The notes under the pieces are model-generated. The model saw only the letters and a list, made by a program, of their open reading frames with translations, was not told the origin of the DNA and searched no databases. The position numbers were made by a program, and so were the translations under genes. 64,000 bases of DNA from Clostridium algifaecis (GTDB lineage: Bacteria; Bacillota; Clostridia; Clostridiales; Clostridiaceae), in assembly GCF_017874415.1 (NCBI RefSeq), contig NZ_JAGGLM010000008.1, positions 50,976 to 114,975 on the forward strand, given 5' to 3'. Numbering within the stretch: the first letter of the stretch is position 1; every line of letters begins with the position of its first letter. This document shows positions 11,087-20,302 of this stretch, piece after piece.

Positions 11087-12229
11087 TTATTTTGCTAGTT
11101 CGGCAGCTGATTTTAAATCCTTTATTAAATCTTCTTTATTTTCAATTCCAACAGAAAGTCTGGCCAAATTGTCTACTATTCCAACTTTTTGTCTTATTTC
11201 GTATGGTATAGCTGCATGAGTCATGGTGGCTGGATGGCACATTAGTGATTCTACCCCTCCAAGGCTTTCTCCAAAAGTTATAAGCTTTAAGTTCTTGAAA
11301 AATTTATTTATATCTATAGTATCTTTTAATACAAAGGAAATTACAGCACCATATCCTGTAGCTTGTTTTTCCTGAATTTCATGTCCGACATGATTTTTAA
11401 GTCCAGGATAATAAACTTTTTCTACCAAAGGACTTTTATCTAAAAATTCTGATATATATTTAGCATTCTCCTGATGTCTATCCATTCTTACAGATAAAGT
11501 TTTTATTCCTCTTATTAAAAGCCAACTATCAAAAGGATTTAATATTCCGCCTGTAGAATTTTGAATAAAGTGAAGCCTATCAGATAGATCCTTGTTATTT
11601 ACAACTACAAGACCTGCAACTAAATCACTGTGACCGCCTAAATATTTAGTGGCACTATGAAGTACTATATCTGCTCCAAGTTCAAGTGGCCTTTGAAGAT
11701 AAGGAGTCATAAAAGTATTATCAACAATTGTTAAAAGTTTTTTGGACTTAGCCAGTTCTGATATTTTTTTAATGTCGGTTATAGTCATAAGCGGATTAGT
11801 TGGCGTTTCTATATATATGGCTTTTACATCATCTGTAATACTATTTTTTAAACTTTCTATATTGCTTGTATCCACTAGTTCAAAGTTTAAATCAAAATTT
11901 TGAAATACTTTAGCGAGTACTCTATACGTTCCTCCATAGACATTGTCAGATAGAATTATCTTATCTCCGGTTTTAAATAAAGTAAGAACTGCTGTTATAG
12001 CAGCCATACCTGATGCAAAAGCAAGTCCACTGTAACCATGTTCAAGATCTGATATTAGTTTTTCAAGTGCTTCCCTGGTTGGATTACCGGTTCTTGAATA
12101 CTCATAACCGTTGTTTTCTCCTAGTCCATTTTGTCTATAGGTGGAAGTTTGGTATATAGGTACGCTAACTGCTCCAGTTTGTTTGTCTCCATCTATTCCT
12201 CCGTGTATTAATAATGATTCAATGTTCAT
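11087..12229 (-). CDS. mccB: MccB, cystathionine gamma-lyase/homocysteine gamma-lyase
   Basis: A 380-residue PLP enzyme of the Cys/Met metabolism family that splits cystathionine to cysteine, 2-oxobutyrate and ammonia. VPIYQTSTYRQNG, the EYSRTGNPTREALE segment, and the PLP lysine in SATKYLGGHSDLVAG are visible. Its length (380) and the GGVESLMCHPATMTHA motif distinguish it from the longer MetY proteins in this window. AAAGGAG precedes the ATG. It sits two bases downstream of the methyltransferase gene and 30 bases upstream of mccA, so the three genes should be cotranscribed from the Cys T-box leader. Confidence 0.92.
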   Translation of the reverse strand: MNIESLLIHGGIDGDKQTGAVSVPIYQTSTYRQNGLGENNGYEYSRTGNPTREALEKLISDLEHGYSGLAFASGMAAITAVLTLFKTGDKIILSDNVYGGTYRVLAKVFQNFDLNFELVDTSNIESLKNSITDDVKAIYIETPTNPLMTITDIKKISELAKSKKLLTIVDNTFMTPYLQRPLELGADIVLHSATKYLGGHSDLVAGLVVVNNKDLSDRLHFIQNSTGGILNPFDSWLLIRGIKTLSVRMDRHQENAKYISEFLDKSPLVEKVYYPGLKNHVGHEIQEKQATGYGAVISFVLKDTIDINKFFKNLKLITFGESLGGVESLMCHPATMTHAAIPYEIRQKVGIVDNLARLSVGIENKEDLIKDLKSAAELAK

Positions 12230-12231
12230 GT

Positions 12232-12864
12232 TTATTTCTCCTTTCGTATGCCTCTCGCCATAAATATTCCTGTTTCTGTATATTCTCCTTTACTTGAATA
12301 TCCTTTGCATTTTAATTCAGTACTTTCAACTTTAACATCTGTAAATCCAGCTTCTTTCGCCCATTCATTTATTTGCTCATGAGAAAATCCAAGCCATTTA
12401 TCGTGCATTTCAACTTTTGCCCATTCTCCATTATGCTTTTCTACATCACATATAACAAAAGTTCCATTATTTTTAAGAATTCTATAAATTTCTTTAAAAG
12501 CACCTTTGGCGTCCTCTACATGATGAAGTGCCATATTTATAAAAACAGCATCTATGGATTCATCAAAAAGTGGAAGATCTGATATAGAGCCTTTTATTGG
12601 ATATATATTTTTAATATTTCTATTTGATGCCTCATTGTGAAGTTGTCTGAGCATGTTTTTTGAGTTATCAATAGAAAATACGAGTTTTGCTTCCAATGAT
12701 AGTGCTAGTGAGATAAAACCTGTACCACAGCCAAGGTCTGCACAAATTTTATCTTTTGTATCAAATTGTGAAAGTGCTATATATTTTAATTTATCCTCGA
12801 AATATTCTTCTCTTATAACATTCCATTTGTCTGCAATAGAATCAAAATAACTCGTAGAATTCAT
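12232..12864 (-). CDS. SAM-dependent methyltransferase (ubiG of the ubiG-mccBA operon)
   Basis: A 210-residue class I methyltransferase. CADLGCGTGFISLALS is the SAM-binding motif I, and DAVFINMALHHVEDAKGAFKEIYRILKNNG is motif II/III territory. AGGAGG precedes the ATG. The gene is called ubiG in C. acetobutylicum by weak similarity to ubiquinone biosynthesis; clostridia make no ubiquinone. In the operon it would consume SAM and produce S-adenosylhomocysteine, opening the way to homocysteine for MccA. The methyl acceptor cannot be read from the sequence. Confidence 0.85.
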   Translation of the reverse strand: MNSTSYFDSIADKWNVIREEYFEDKLKYIALSQFDTKDKICADLGCGTGFISLALSLEAKLVFSIDNSKNMLRQLHNEASNRNIKNIYPIKGSISDLPLFDESIDAVFINMALHHVEDAKGAFKEIYRILKNNGTFVICDVEKHNGEWAKVEMHDKWLGFSHEQINEWAKEAGFTDVKVESTELKCKGYSSKGEYTETGIFMARGIRKEK

Positions 12865-12927
12865 AACTTTTTCCTCCTATTAAATTAAATAAATTTATAC
12901 TTTTGAGTTCCGGATGCTCAAAAATAA

Positions 12928-13226
12928 AAATACCTTCTGCCTCAATTCAGAGGCAGAAGGTTAATTCCGCGGTTCCACTCTGTTTATTCTGTATTAAAAA
13001 TAATAATATAAATACAGAACAACTCTTTTTTGGTACAATCATACCTCAATGCTTTAACGGGCATACCCGCTGAAGTCTACTAAACTTCAATTCAGAGCTC
13101 AAAGATGCACTTCAATTGTTTTTGACTAAAATATCCTTTCATCCAAGGGATATTCTCTCTTATAGACAACATACAATTTACTCTTCTTATCATTGCAATT
13201 TATAGCTATTAATATAATTTAAATTT
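12928..13226 (-). promoter_or_regulatory. T-box leader, cysteine specifier (TGC), of the ubiG-mccBA operon
   Basis: On the minus strand, Stem I contains AGAGTA and the specifier stretch GAAGTGCATCTTTGAGC, which aligns with the GAAAGGCATTCTTGAGC of B. subtilis glyQS. The specifier is therefore TGC (Cys, plus-strand 13107-13109). The T-box sequence AGAGTGGAACCGCGG lies at 12967-12982. A perfect terminator hairpin (about 12931-12961, ACCTTCTGCCTC arms) precedes a T-rich run. Uncharged tRNA-Cys should favour read-through. The same control is known for the C. acetobutylicum operon. Confidence 0.93.
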
Positions 13227-13232
13227 TAATTT

Positions 13233-13261
13233 ATAATACTACATAAATAAAATTTAATCAA
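13233..13261 (-). promoter_or_regulatory. Sigma-A promoter of the T-box leader
   Basis: On the minus strand, TTGATT (13261-13256), a 17-base spacer and TATTAT (13238-13233). Confidence 0.75.
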
Positions 13262-13378
13262 GTGTAAATAAAAAATCTTTATTTTTTAATAAGATATTAT
13301 AGCTTAATTTATAATATACATGTATACATAAATTGTTGAATGATTAAATTTATATATAAGTCAAGTTTAGAATTTATA

Positions 13379-13405
13379 TTGACAAGTGACTCAAAAGGTT
13401 ATAAT
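13379..13405 (+). promoter_or_regulatory. Promoter of the D1K1 leader
   Basis: TTGACA (13379-13384) and TATAAT (13400-13405). The spacer is short at 15 bases; both hexamers are perfect. Confidence 0.65.
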
Positions 13406-13469
13406 ATAAATACAATTTATGTTATATATATGCAGTTTTATCTGTATTGTTAAAAAATTAAATACGAAA

Positions 13470-13626
13470 CTTCTTATCAAGAGAGGCAGAGGGAGACTGG
13501 CCCTATGATGCCCGGCAACCTGAATATATTTCTATATTCAACGGTGCTAATTCCAGCAGGTAAAATCTGAAAGATGAGAAACCTTGAGAATATAACTTCT
13601 TGCAGTTTCTCTGTAGGAAGTTTTTT
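13470..13626 (+). promoter_or_regulatory. SAM-I riboswitch 3 with terminator (D1K1 leader)
   Basis: The aptamer (13470-13583) has the full S-box core, with one extra base in the GGGAGACTGGCCC arm compared with the others. The terminator AACTTCTTGCAG/CTGTAGGAAGTT ends in T6 at 13621-13626. Its last bases run directly into antiterminator element B. This leader and the one at 16694 are near duplicates. Confidence 0.95.
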
Positions 13627-13703
13627 ATTGGTTGACTGGAAAAACTAGAGATCAATTTTATATGTCACAAATATGTGGCTTTATATAGAATTGGTCTCTT
13701 TTT
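13627..13703 (+). promoter_or_regulatory. Recurrent antiterminator element B with terminator
   Basis: Outer stem ATTGGT (13627-13632) with ATCAAT (13651-13656), inner hairpin CTGG-AAAAA-CTAG, and TGA/AG internal loop. GAGATCAATT also pairs with AATTGGTCTC (ending about 13699) to make a terminator followed by T5. It is the second checkpoint between SAM-I riboswitch 3 and the D1 gene. Confidence 0.78.
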
Positions 13704-13738
13704 ATTATTTTTTAATCTTAGAGGAGGTTTTATAGTTT

Positions 13739-15259
13739 ATGAAATTTAATTTAAATACTTCTGTAGTAAAAACTCGTGAACAGCGTCTTGGAACTATAAT
13801 TGGATGGAAAACAGGAAAAGCTTCAGAACTTTCAAGAGACTCTGCATTTACTTGTGCAGGATGTAAGGGTAATGGTGGAAAAAGACTTTGTGAAGCTACA
13901 GGACCATTTACACAAGGCTCTACTTGTAGTGAGCAGATGGTAGAGTGTCAAGCTGGTAATGTAAGAGATGCAGTTTTAATACAGCATGCACCAATAGGAT
14001 GTGCTGCTGGACAGGTTGCATATAATTCTATATATCGTAATGGACTTGCTATGAGAAATTTGCCTGTAGAGAATATAAAGATAATTAATACTAATATAAA
14101 AGAAACTGATATGGTATTTGGTGCACTTGATAAATTAGAACAATCTGTAAGGGATGCTTGGAATAGACATCATCCTAAAGCAATTTTTATTGGAACTTCA
14201 TGTGCTACTGGAATTATTGGAGAAGATATAGATAGCGTAGCAATCAAGATGCAGGATGAGTTAAAGATACCAGTTATTCCAATGCCATGTGAAGGATTTA
14301 TGTCAAAACACTGGAGTACAGGCTTTGACGCTACACAACATGGAATTCTAAGACAAATAGTTAAGAAAAATCCTAAAAAGCAGGAAGATTTAATTAATGT
14401 AATTAATCTCTGGGGCAGTGATGTTTTTACACCAATACTTGCTGAGCTTGGGCTTAGGGTAAATTATGTTATTGATCTGGCAAAAGTAGAGGATTTAGAG
14501 AAGCTATCAGAGGCAGCTGCTACTGTTACATTTTGTCATACACTGTCATCTTATATGGCTGCAGTTTTAGAAGAAGAATTTGGTGTTCCGGAGGTTAAAT
14601 CTCCACAACCTTATGGGATTGCTGGAACAGATGCATGGATAAGAGAGCTTGCAAGAATAACTCATAGAGAAGAAAAAGCAGAAGCTTATATAGAAAGAGA
14701 GCATAAGAGGATAGCTCCAAGATTAGAAGAACTTAGAAAACTTTTAAAGGGTAAAAAAGGATATGCAGCTACAGGTTCAGCATATTCTCATGGTCTTATT
14801 GCAGTTCTTAAAGAACTTGGAGTTCAGGTCGATGGCTCATTAGTATTTCATCATGATCCTGTATACGATAATAATGATCCCAGTAAGGATTCTTTAAAGT
14901 TTTTAGTTGATAATTATGATGATGTTCCTAATTTTAGTGTAAGTAATAAACAGCAGTATCAATTTTATGGACTGCTCAAAAATGTAAAGCCAGATTTTAT
15001 ACTTATTAGACATAATGGACTTGCACCACTTGCTTCACGAATGGGAATTCCAGCAGCGCCACTTGGTGATGAACATCATGCTGTAGGGTATCAGGGAATA
15101 TTGAATTTAGGAGAGACTATACTTGAAATACTTGCCCATAAAAAATTTCATAAGGATTTGTCTGAACATGTTAAATTGCCTTATACAAAATGGTGGCTTG
15201 ATCAGAAAGATCCATATATACTTGAAAAACAAAAATATATAGAACAGGAGCGAGTATAA
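13739..15259 (+). CDS. Nitrogenase-like alpha subunit D1 (NifD/MarD-like)
   Basis: A 506-residue NifD homologue, catalytic alpha subunit of an alpha2beta2 nitrogenase-type reductase. P-cluster ligands are Cys63, Cys88 (APIGCAAG) and Cys155 (GTSCATGIIGED). The cofactor Cys is Cys266 (FCHTLSSYM). GDEHHAVGYQG (His446) is the likely cofactor His region. After CEGF (184-187), NifD Gln191 and His195 are replaced by Trp192 and Phe196, so N2 fixation is unlikely. An extra Cys-rich stretch, CAGCKGNGGKRLC (39-51), is longer than in the other three D proteins. Start ATG follows GAGGAGG. The context (SAM riboswitch, metY) points to organosulfur C-S cleavage, as in methylthio-alkane reductase. Its stop overlaps the K1 start. 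Confidence 0.88.
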   Translation: MKFNLNTSVVKTREQRLGTIIGWKTGKASELSRDSAFTCAGCKGNGGKRLCEATGPFTQGSTCSEQMVECQAGNVRDAVLIQHAPIGCAAGQVAYNSIYRNGLAMRNLPVENIKIINTNIKETDMVFGALDKLEQSVRDAWNRHHPKAIFIGTSCATGIIGEDIDSVAIKMQDELKIPVIPMPCEGFMSKHWSTGFDATQHGILRQIVKKNPKKQEDLINVINLWGSDVFTPILAELGLRVNYVIDLAKVEDLEKLSEAAATVTFCHTLSSYMAAVLEEEFGVPEVKSPQPYGIAGTDAWIRELARITHREEKAEAYIEREHKRIAPRLEELRKLLKGKKGYAATGSAYSHGLIAVLKELGVQVDGSLVFHHDPVYDNNDPSKDSLKFLVDNYDDVPNFSVSNKQQYQFYGLLKNVKPDFILIRHNGLAPLASRMGIPAAPLGDEHHAVGYQGILNLGETILEILAHKKFHKDLSEHVKLPYTKWWLDQKDPYILEKQKYIEQERV

Positions 15260-16614
15260 TGCCTAACATAAAAACAAATACGAAAAAATCAAATTCAATT
15301 GAACAGGTAAGATATGGTTGCGCTATTGGAGCAATGCATAGTGCTTTTGCAATTCCAAGGGTAATTCCGATTACTCACTGTGGTCCTGGTTGTGCTGATA
15401 AACAAACTTCAAATATAGATTTTTATAATGGATTTCAAGGTGGTGGTTATGGAGGAGCTTCTGTTGTGCCTAGTACCAATATACATGAAAAGGAAGTAGT
15501 ATTTGGCGGTGAGAGTAGATTAAGAGAGTTAATTGAGTCTTCTTTTAAAGTTCTGGATGCAGATTTATTTGTTGTTATGACAGGATGTATTCCAGATACA
15601 GTAGGAGATGATGTTGGAGCTGTAGTAAGTGAATTTCAAGATGAGGGACGTCCTATTGTATATGCAGAAACAGGAGGATTTAAAGGAAATAATTTTATAG
15701 GACATGAGCTTGTAACGGAGGCAATTATAGACCAGTATGTAGGTGATTATGATGGATCTAAAGAAAAGGGACTTGTAAATGTATGGTCACTTCTTCCATA
15801 TCATAATACTTTCTGGAGAGGAGATCTTACGGAAATCAAAAGAATTTTAGAGGGGATAGGGCTTAAGGTTAACATATTATTTGGACATGAAAGTGCTGGA
15901 GTTTCGGAATGGAAAAATATTAAAAAGGCACAGTTTAATTTGGTACTATCTCCATGGCTTGGACTTAAAACTGCAGAACATTTAAAGAATAAATATGGAC
16001 AACCATATTTACATATTCCTACAATTCCAATAGGGGCAAAAGAAACCAGCAAATTTTTGAGAAAAGTAGTGGATTTTGCAGGTATAGATAAAAATAAGTC
16101 AGAAGAATTTATCAAGCATGAAGAAAAAAAGTATTATGAGTACTTGGAGGATTTTTCCGATTTTTATGCTGAATATTGGTGGGGGCTTCCAGCCAAATTT
16201 GCTATTATAGGTGATAGTGCCTATAATTTAGCGCTAACAAAATTTTTAGTAAATCAACTTGGACTTATACCAGCTAAAGCTATTGTTACAGAAAATCCGC
16301 CAGAAAAATATAGAGATAGTATTCGCAAAGAATATAAGCATATAGCAGAGGATGTTTCTTTAGATGTAGAATTTGAAGAAGACAGCTACATTATTCATGA
16401 GAAAATAAGAAAAACTGATTTTGGGCATAAACCGCCTATTATATTTGGTACTACATGGGAAAGAGATTTGGCTAAAGAGCTTAAGGGAGCTATAGTTGAA
16501 ATAGGTTTCCCTGCATCTTATGAGGTGGTTATATCAAAATCTTATGTTGGATATAGGGGAGCGCTAACTTTACTTGAAAAGGTATATACTACTATAGTTA
16601 GTGCAAGTGCATAA
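15259..16614 (+). CDS. Nitrogenase-like beta subunit K1 (NifK/MarK-like)
   Basis: A 451-residue NifK homologue whose ATG overlaps the D1 stop by one base, implying translational coupling. P-cluster ligands are Cys21 (YGCAIGAM), Cys45 (CGPGCADK) and Cys110 (TGCIPDTVGDD). YAETGGFKGN and GHELV are conserved among the four K proteins here. It is the most divergent of them at the N-terminus, with an extra Cys41 just before the second ligand. It would hold half of the P-cluster and dock the Fe protein. No gene follows in the operon before the next promoter. Confidence 0.88.
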   Translation: MPNIKTNTKKSNSIEQVRYGCAIGAMHSAFAIPRVIPITHCGPGCADKQTSNIDFYNGFQGGGYGGASVVPSTNIHEKEVVFGGESRLRELIESSFKVLDADLFVVMTGCIPDTVGDDVGAVVSEFQDEGRPIVYAETGGFKGNNFIGHELVTEAIIDQYVGDYDGSKEKGLVNVWSLLPYHNTFWRGDLTEIKRILEGIGLKVNILFGHESAGVSEWKNIKKAQFNLVLSPWLGLKTAEHLKNKYGQPYLHIPTIPIGAKETSKFLRKVVDFAGIDKNKSEEFIKHEEKKYYEYLEDFSDFYAEYWWGLPAKFAIIGDSAYNLALTKFLVNQLGLIPAKAIVTENPPEKYRDSIRKEYKHIAEDVSLDVEFEEDSYIIHEKIRKTDFGHKPPIIFGTTWERDLAKELKGAIVEIGFPASYEVVISKSYVGYRGALTLLEKVYTTIVSASA

Positions 16615-16644
16615 AAATTTTGAAAATAAAAAAGTTTAATAATG

Positions 16645-16673
16645 TTGACAAATGGTTAATAGTATTATATAAT
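16645..16673 (+). promoter_or_regulatory. Sigma-A promoter of the permease leader
   Basis: TTGACA (16645-16650), 17-base spacer, TATAAT (16668-16673). Confidence 0.85.
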
Positions 16674-16693
16674 CATATATAATTTAATAAAAA

Positions 16694-16851
16694 ACTTCTT
16701 ATCAAGAGAGGCAGAGGGACTGGCCCTATGATGCCCGGCAACCTGAATATATTGTATATTCAACGGTGCTAATTCCAGCAGGTAAAAAACCTGAAAGATG
16801 AGAAACCTTAAGAATATAACTTCTTGCAGTTTCTCTGTAGGAAGTTTTTTT
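16694..16851 (+). promoter_or_regulatory. SAM-I riboswitch 4 with terminator (permease leader)
   Basis: The aptamer (16694-16807) carries the S-box core. The terminator pairs AACTTCTTGCAG with CTGTAGGAAGTT and ends in T7. From the aptamer through ATTGGTTGACT the sequence nearly repeats the D1K1 leader at 13470-13650, indicating leader duplication. Confidence 0.95.
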
Positions 16852-16936
16852 ATTGGTTGACTAGAAAAACTAGAGATCAATTTTGCTTGATGCAGTGAAA
16901 TTCTGTAGTTATGCAAATTTGATCTTTCATTTTTTT
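16852..16936 (+). promoter_or_regulatory. Recurrent antiterminator element C with terminator
   Basis: Outer stem ATTGGT (16852-16857) with ATCAAT (16876-16881), TGA/AG loop, inner hairpin CTAG-AAAAA-CTAG. AGATCAA also pairs with TTTGATCT (ending about 16925) in a longer terminator followed by ATTTTTTT. Confidence 0.75.
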
Positions 16937-16975
16937 AACAATCTAATTAAATTAGTTCTCCTTTAAATTAAATAA

Positions 16976-17019
16976 GGCATATTGATATAAACATGGAAAA
17001 CATGTATTTTCAATATGCC
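16976..17019 (+). other. Long hairpin in the permease leader
   Basis: GGCATATTGA and TCAATATGCC form the ends, and CATG-GAAAA-CATG the apex, with small mismatches between. No T tract follows, so it is not an ordinary terminator. It lies 55 bases upstream of the permease start; function unknown. Confidence 0.6.
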
Positions 17020-17073
17020 ACATAATATTTTGAAGTATATGAATTTTTAATAATTATAGATTGGGATGTTAAC

Positions 17074-18429
17074 ATGAAAAAAAATCTGGAGGAATACGAA
17101 TTAAAAAGAAACTTAAAAAATCGTCATATTCAAATGATTGCTATTGGAGGAGCTATAGGAGTAGGACTATTTTATGGTTCAGCAAATGCTATCAGTATAG
17201 GCGGACCATCTATTATTTTGGCATATTTGATTGGAGGATTATTTGTTTTCATGATTATGAGAGCTTTAGGTGAACTGGCTGTAGATGATCCAAATTCAGG
17301 TTCATTCAGTGCGTATGCAACTAAATATTTAGGAAATTTTGCTGGATTTTTTTCAGGATGGACTTATTGGTTTCAGTGTACTACAACTGTAATGGCAGAG
17401 CTTACGGCAGTTGGCGTATATGTTCAATTCTGGATGCCAGGTTTTCCAAAGTGGATTTCTGCTCTAATATTTTTATCAGCATTAATTGTGATTAACTTAA
17501 TTGGAGTTGGAGCCTATGGTGAATTTGAATTCTGGTTTGCATTTATCAAAGTTGCGGCTATTATATGTATGATTATTTTTGGACTTTTAATTATAATATT
17601 TGGTTTTGGCAATGGAGGACATGCTATTGGTTTCTCAAATTTGTGGAAAAATGGAGGATTTTTTGCCAATGGAATTAGAGGATTTTTATTATCATTTATT
17701 TTTGTTACTTTTGCATTTGGCGGAGTAGAACTTATTGGTATAACTGCTGGTGAGGCAGAAGAACCTAAAAAATCCATACCTAAGGCAATAAATAATGTAT
17801 TTTGGCGTATACTTATTTTTTATGTCGGTTCTATAGGTGTCATGCTTAGCCTTTATTCGTGGAATAAAATTGGACTTAAAGGGAGTCCTTTTGTGCTAGT
17901 TTTTGATAAAGTTGGAATTCCCGCAGCGGCATCCATTATTAATTTTGTAGTTTTAACGGCTGCTTTGTCAGGTATGAACAGTGCACTGTATGTGGATGGA
18001 AGAATGCTTTATAGTCTGGCTTTAAATAATAATGCTCCAAAAATGTTCAGCAAAGTCAGCAAATCTGGAATACCATATGTAGGAATTCTGTTTAGTACAT
18101 TTATAGCAATGATTGCAGTAATTTTAAACTATTTTCTCCCAGCTAAAGTTTTTGACTATGTGTCATCAGTAACAGTTATAGCCATTATAACTGCATGGAT
18201 AACTATACTTTTAGTGCAATTGAAGTTTAGAAAATATAAAAATTCTCTAGGCGAAAAAGTCGATTTTAAGATGCCATTTTATCCGTTTTTTTCATATATT
18301 GCTATTATATATTTACTGTTGATTGTTATTTCATTGTCATTTTTGCCTAGTACAAGAATATCCTTATATGTTGTACCTGTATGGATAATAGCTCTTTTAA
18401 TTATGTATAAGTTGTTTCTCAAAAAATAG
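17074..18429 (+). CDS. APC-family amino acid permease (probable S-amino acid importer)
   Basis: A 451-residue integral membrane protein with about 12 hydrophobic segments. The N-terminal ELKRNLKNRHIQMIAIGGAIG, GGPSIILAYLIGG and RALGELAV are typical of the amino acid permease branch of the APC superfamily (GABA, aromatic amino acid and S-methylmethionine permeases). The SAM-I riboswitch in front argues for methionine or a methylated relative such as S-methylmethionine as substrate; this is inference from regulation only. GGGATG lies just before the ATG. Element D begins 15 bases after the stop, so the following cell-wall proteins may be partly cotranscribed. Confidence 0.85.
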   Translation: MKKNLEEYELKRNLKNRHIQMIAIGGAIGVGLFYGSANAISIGGPSIILAYLIGGLFVFMIMRALGELAVDDPNSGSFSAYATKYLGNFAGFFSGWTYWFQCTTTVMAELTAVGVYVQFWMPGFPKWISALIFLSALIVINLIGVGAYGEFEFWFAFIKVAAIICMIIFGLLIIIFGFGNGGHAIGFSNLWKNGGFFANGIRGFLLSFIFVTFAFGGVELIGITAGEAEEPKKSIPKAINNVFWRILIFYVGSIGVMLSLYSWNKIGLKGSPFVLVFDKVGIPAAASIINFVVLTAALSGMNSALYVDGRMLYSLALNNNAPKMFSKVSKSGIPYVGILFSTFIAMIAVILNYFLPAKVFDYVSSVTVIAIITAWITILLVQLKFRKYKNSLGEKVDFKMPFYPFFSYIAIIYLLLIVISLSFLPSTRISLYVVPVWIIALLIMYKLFLKK

Positions 18430-18443
18430 AAAAAATGATTTTA

Positions 18444-18505
18444 TAGCTAACTAGAAAACTAGAGGCTGAGATTTTCTTTTTCAAGAAGATCTTGGCCCTT
18501 TTTAA
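18444..18505 (+). promoter_or_regulatory. Recurrent antiterminator element D with terminator
   Basis: Outer TAGC (18444-18447) with GCTG (18465-18468), TAA/AG loop, inner hairpin CTAG-AAAA-CTAG. GGCTGAGATTTTCTT pairs over 15 bp with AAGAAGATCTTGGCC, followed by C and T5. No promoter is evident between the permease and this element, so it should act on read-through. Confidence 0.75.
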
Positions 18506-18528
18506 TAAAAATAATAGGGGGAAAAATA

Positions 18529-20253
18529 ATGAATAAAAATAAGTTATTAACTTTAATTTTAACAGCAACTTTAGCAACCTCAGGTATTGCGTCAACTTCT
18601 GAAGTATCTGTCGTAAGAGCTGCGTCAACTCAGGTGACATCTGCAAAACAAGCAATAAGAATAAGCGGACAGGACAGGTATGAAACAGCAGCTAAAGTAG
18701 CTGCATCTAACTGGAGTACTTCAGATAATGTAGTATTAGTATCCGGCGAGGGTTATGCAGATGCCATAAGTGCTTCAGTACTTGCTAAAAAGCTAGATGC
18801 ACCTGTACTTTTAACTAATTCAAAGACATTAAATTCTTATGCAAAAGCTGCACTTTCGACATTAAAAGCCAAGAATGTATATGTTATAGGAGGTGAAGCT
18901 TCTATTTCAAAAGATGTCAGAGATGCTCTTAAAAGTACATATTCAATTACTGAACTTGGAGGTGCAAACAGGTATGAAACAAATGCAGCTGTGGCAGGTA
19001 AACTTGTAGACCTTGGAGTAGACGCAACTAATGCAATATTAGTTGGAGGACAGGGATTTTCAGACGCATTAACTGCAGCATCCATCGCCTCATCAAAGGG
19101 AGAAATACTATTACTTGGAAGTAATGATTTAAGTAGTATAAAGTCAATTGAGAATTTTGTGAATAGTCATAAATCAAAGGTTACAGTAATAGGTACGGAT
19201 TTAGTAATTAATGATAATACTTATAAGGCTGTTAATGGAGCTAATAGAGTAGCTGGAGGTAAAGACAGATTTGACACAAATCTTAAAGTACTGGAATCAT
19301 TTAAAAGTGATATAAAAGGAAATAAAGTTTATGTAGCAAATGCTAGTGGAAATGACTATGCAGATGCACTAGTTGCGTCTGCTTTGGCAGGAAAAAATAA
19401 TTCACCATTAATATTAGTGGACAGAGAAGGTTCCGATGCCACAACAAATGCTATTAATTATTTAAAATCCAGTTTAACATCTTCATCGGATATTGAAGTT
19501 TTAGGAGGAACGGGAGTTGTTCCAGAGGTTATTATTACAAAGATAAATAATTCTATTCCATCTAATAATAATCCAGAGCCTCAAGCACAACTGAATAGTA
19601 TAAAAATAACATCACCAGCAACTAAGCTCGATTATACGGTAGGAGATAAGCTTGATATAACAGGCTTAAAAGTGACAGGAACTTATAGTGATAATACTAC
19701 AAAGTATGAATTAATTACAGAAGCAAATATATCAGGTTTTGATAGCTCAAAAGCAGTAGATGAACAAGCACTTACAATTACTGTAGATGGCAAAACGACA
19801 ACATATACAATAACTGTGAAAGATTCAGCAAGCCAACAACCACAGCCAGTACAAACGGAACAGACTTTTACAGGATATATTACAACTGAAGATGATGTTG
19901 CAGCTTCACTTGGTGAAGATACTGCATATATGATATATATGAAACTTATGGCACAATCTGGTTTGGGGATAACATTTCAAAAGGATGGAAAATGGGTTTT
20001 CTATTATTTTGATGGGAATATCGCTACAAATAATAAAAGTGGAGCAGATGGAAAATGGACTTTTGATGGTACAGGATCTCAGTTAAATGCATGGAATTTA
20101 GTTAAGGCACAAGTTGAAAATGGAAATCCTCAAGGTCCGGTTCCAGTGACTGTAACAGGAACTTTAACTGAAAATATACAAACTAATCCTGGACCTGATG
20201 CTGATGGTCAAAAGTATCAAGTAATAGCCGTAAAATCCATAACAGCAAATTAA
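18529..20253 (+). CDS. Cell-wall-binding repeat protein with Ig-like domain and Met-motif C-terminal domain
   Basis: A 574-residue exported protein. A signal peptide (about 1-31, ending VRA) is followed by three cell wall binding repeat 2 units (about 40-345; motifs RISGQDRYETA, LGGANRYETN, RVAGGKDRFDTN). Next come a Pro/Gln linker, a bacterial Ig-like domain (about 350-435, with SPATKLDYTVGDKLD), and a C-terminal domain (about 445-574). That last domain starts FTGYITTEDD and contains MIYMKLM (Met468, 471, 474), a pattern seen in Cu(I)-binding Met motifs. I do not recognise this domain; it occurs four times in three neighbouring proteins. A 454-bp stretch is identical to the next gene. Confidence 0.85.
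   Translation: MNKNKLLTLILTATLATSGIASTSEVSVVRAASTQVTSAKQAIRISGQDRYETAAKVAASNWSTSDNVVLVSGEGYADAISASVLAKKLDAPVLLTNSKTLNSYAKAALSTLKAKNVYVIGGEASISKDVRDALKSTYSITELGGANRYETNAAVAGKLVDLGVDATNAILVGGQGFSDALTAASIASSKGEILLLGSNDLSSIKSIENFVNSHKSKVTVIGTDLVINDNTYKAVNGANRVAGGKDRFDTNLKVLESFKSDIKGNKVYVANASGNDYADALVASALAGKNNSPLILVDREGSDATTNAINYLKSSLTSSSDIEVLGGTGVVPEVIITKINNSIPSNNNPEPQAQLNSIKITSPATKLDYTVGDKLDITGLKVTGTYSDNTTKYELITEANISGFDSSKAVDEQALTITVDGKTTTYTITVKDSASQQPQPVQTEQTFTGYITTEDDVAASLGEDTAYMIYMKLMAQSGLGITFQKDGKWVFYYFDGNIATNNKSGADGKWTFDGTGSQLNAWNLVKAQVENGNPQGPVPVTVTGTLTENIQTNPGPDADGQKYQVIAVKSITAN
18938..19391 (+). repeat. 454-bp tract identical to 20712-21165 (copy 1)
   Basis: By line-by-line comparison I see no mismatch or gap between this tract and 20712-21165, while sequence on either side diverges immediately. 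It lies in the cell-wall-binding repeats. Confidence 0.85.
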
Positions 20254-20302
20254 AATATATCTGATAATTAATATACAAATGTAAAGTATAGGAGGAAAGA
20301 CT

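Noticed and set aside
13739..16614. D1K1 as a true molybdenum nitrogenase
   Set aside because: Residues equivalent to Gln191 and His195 are replaced, no NifE, NifN or NifV is present, and the regulation is by sulfur-type leaders.
16665..16916. Minus-strand ORF of 83 codons over the permease leader
   Set aside because: It is the complement of SAM-I riboswitch 4 and element C.
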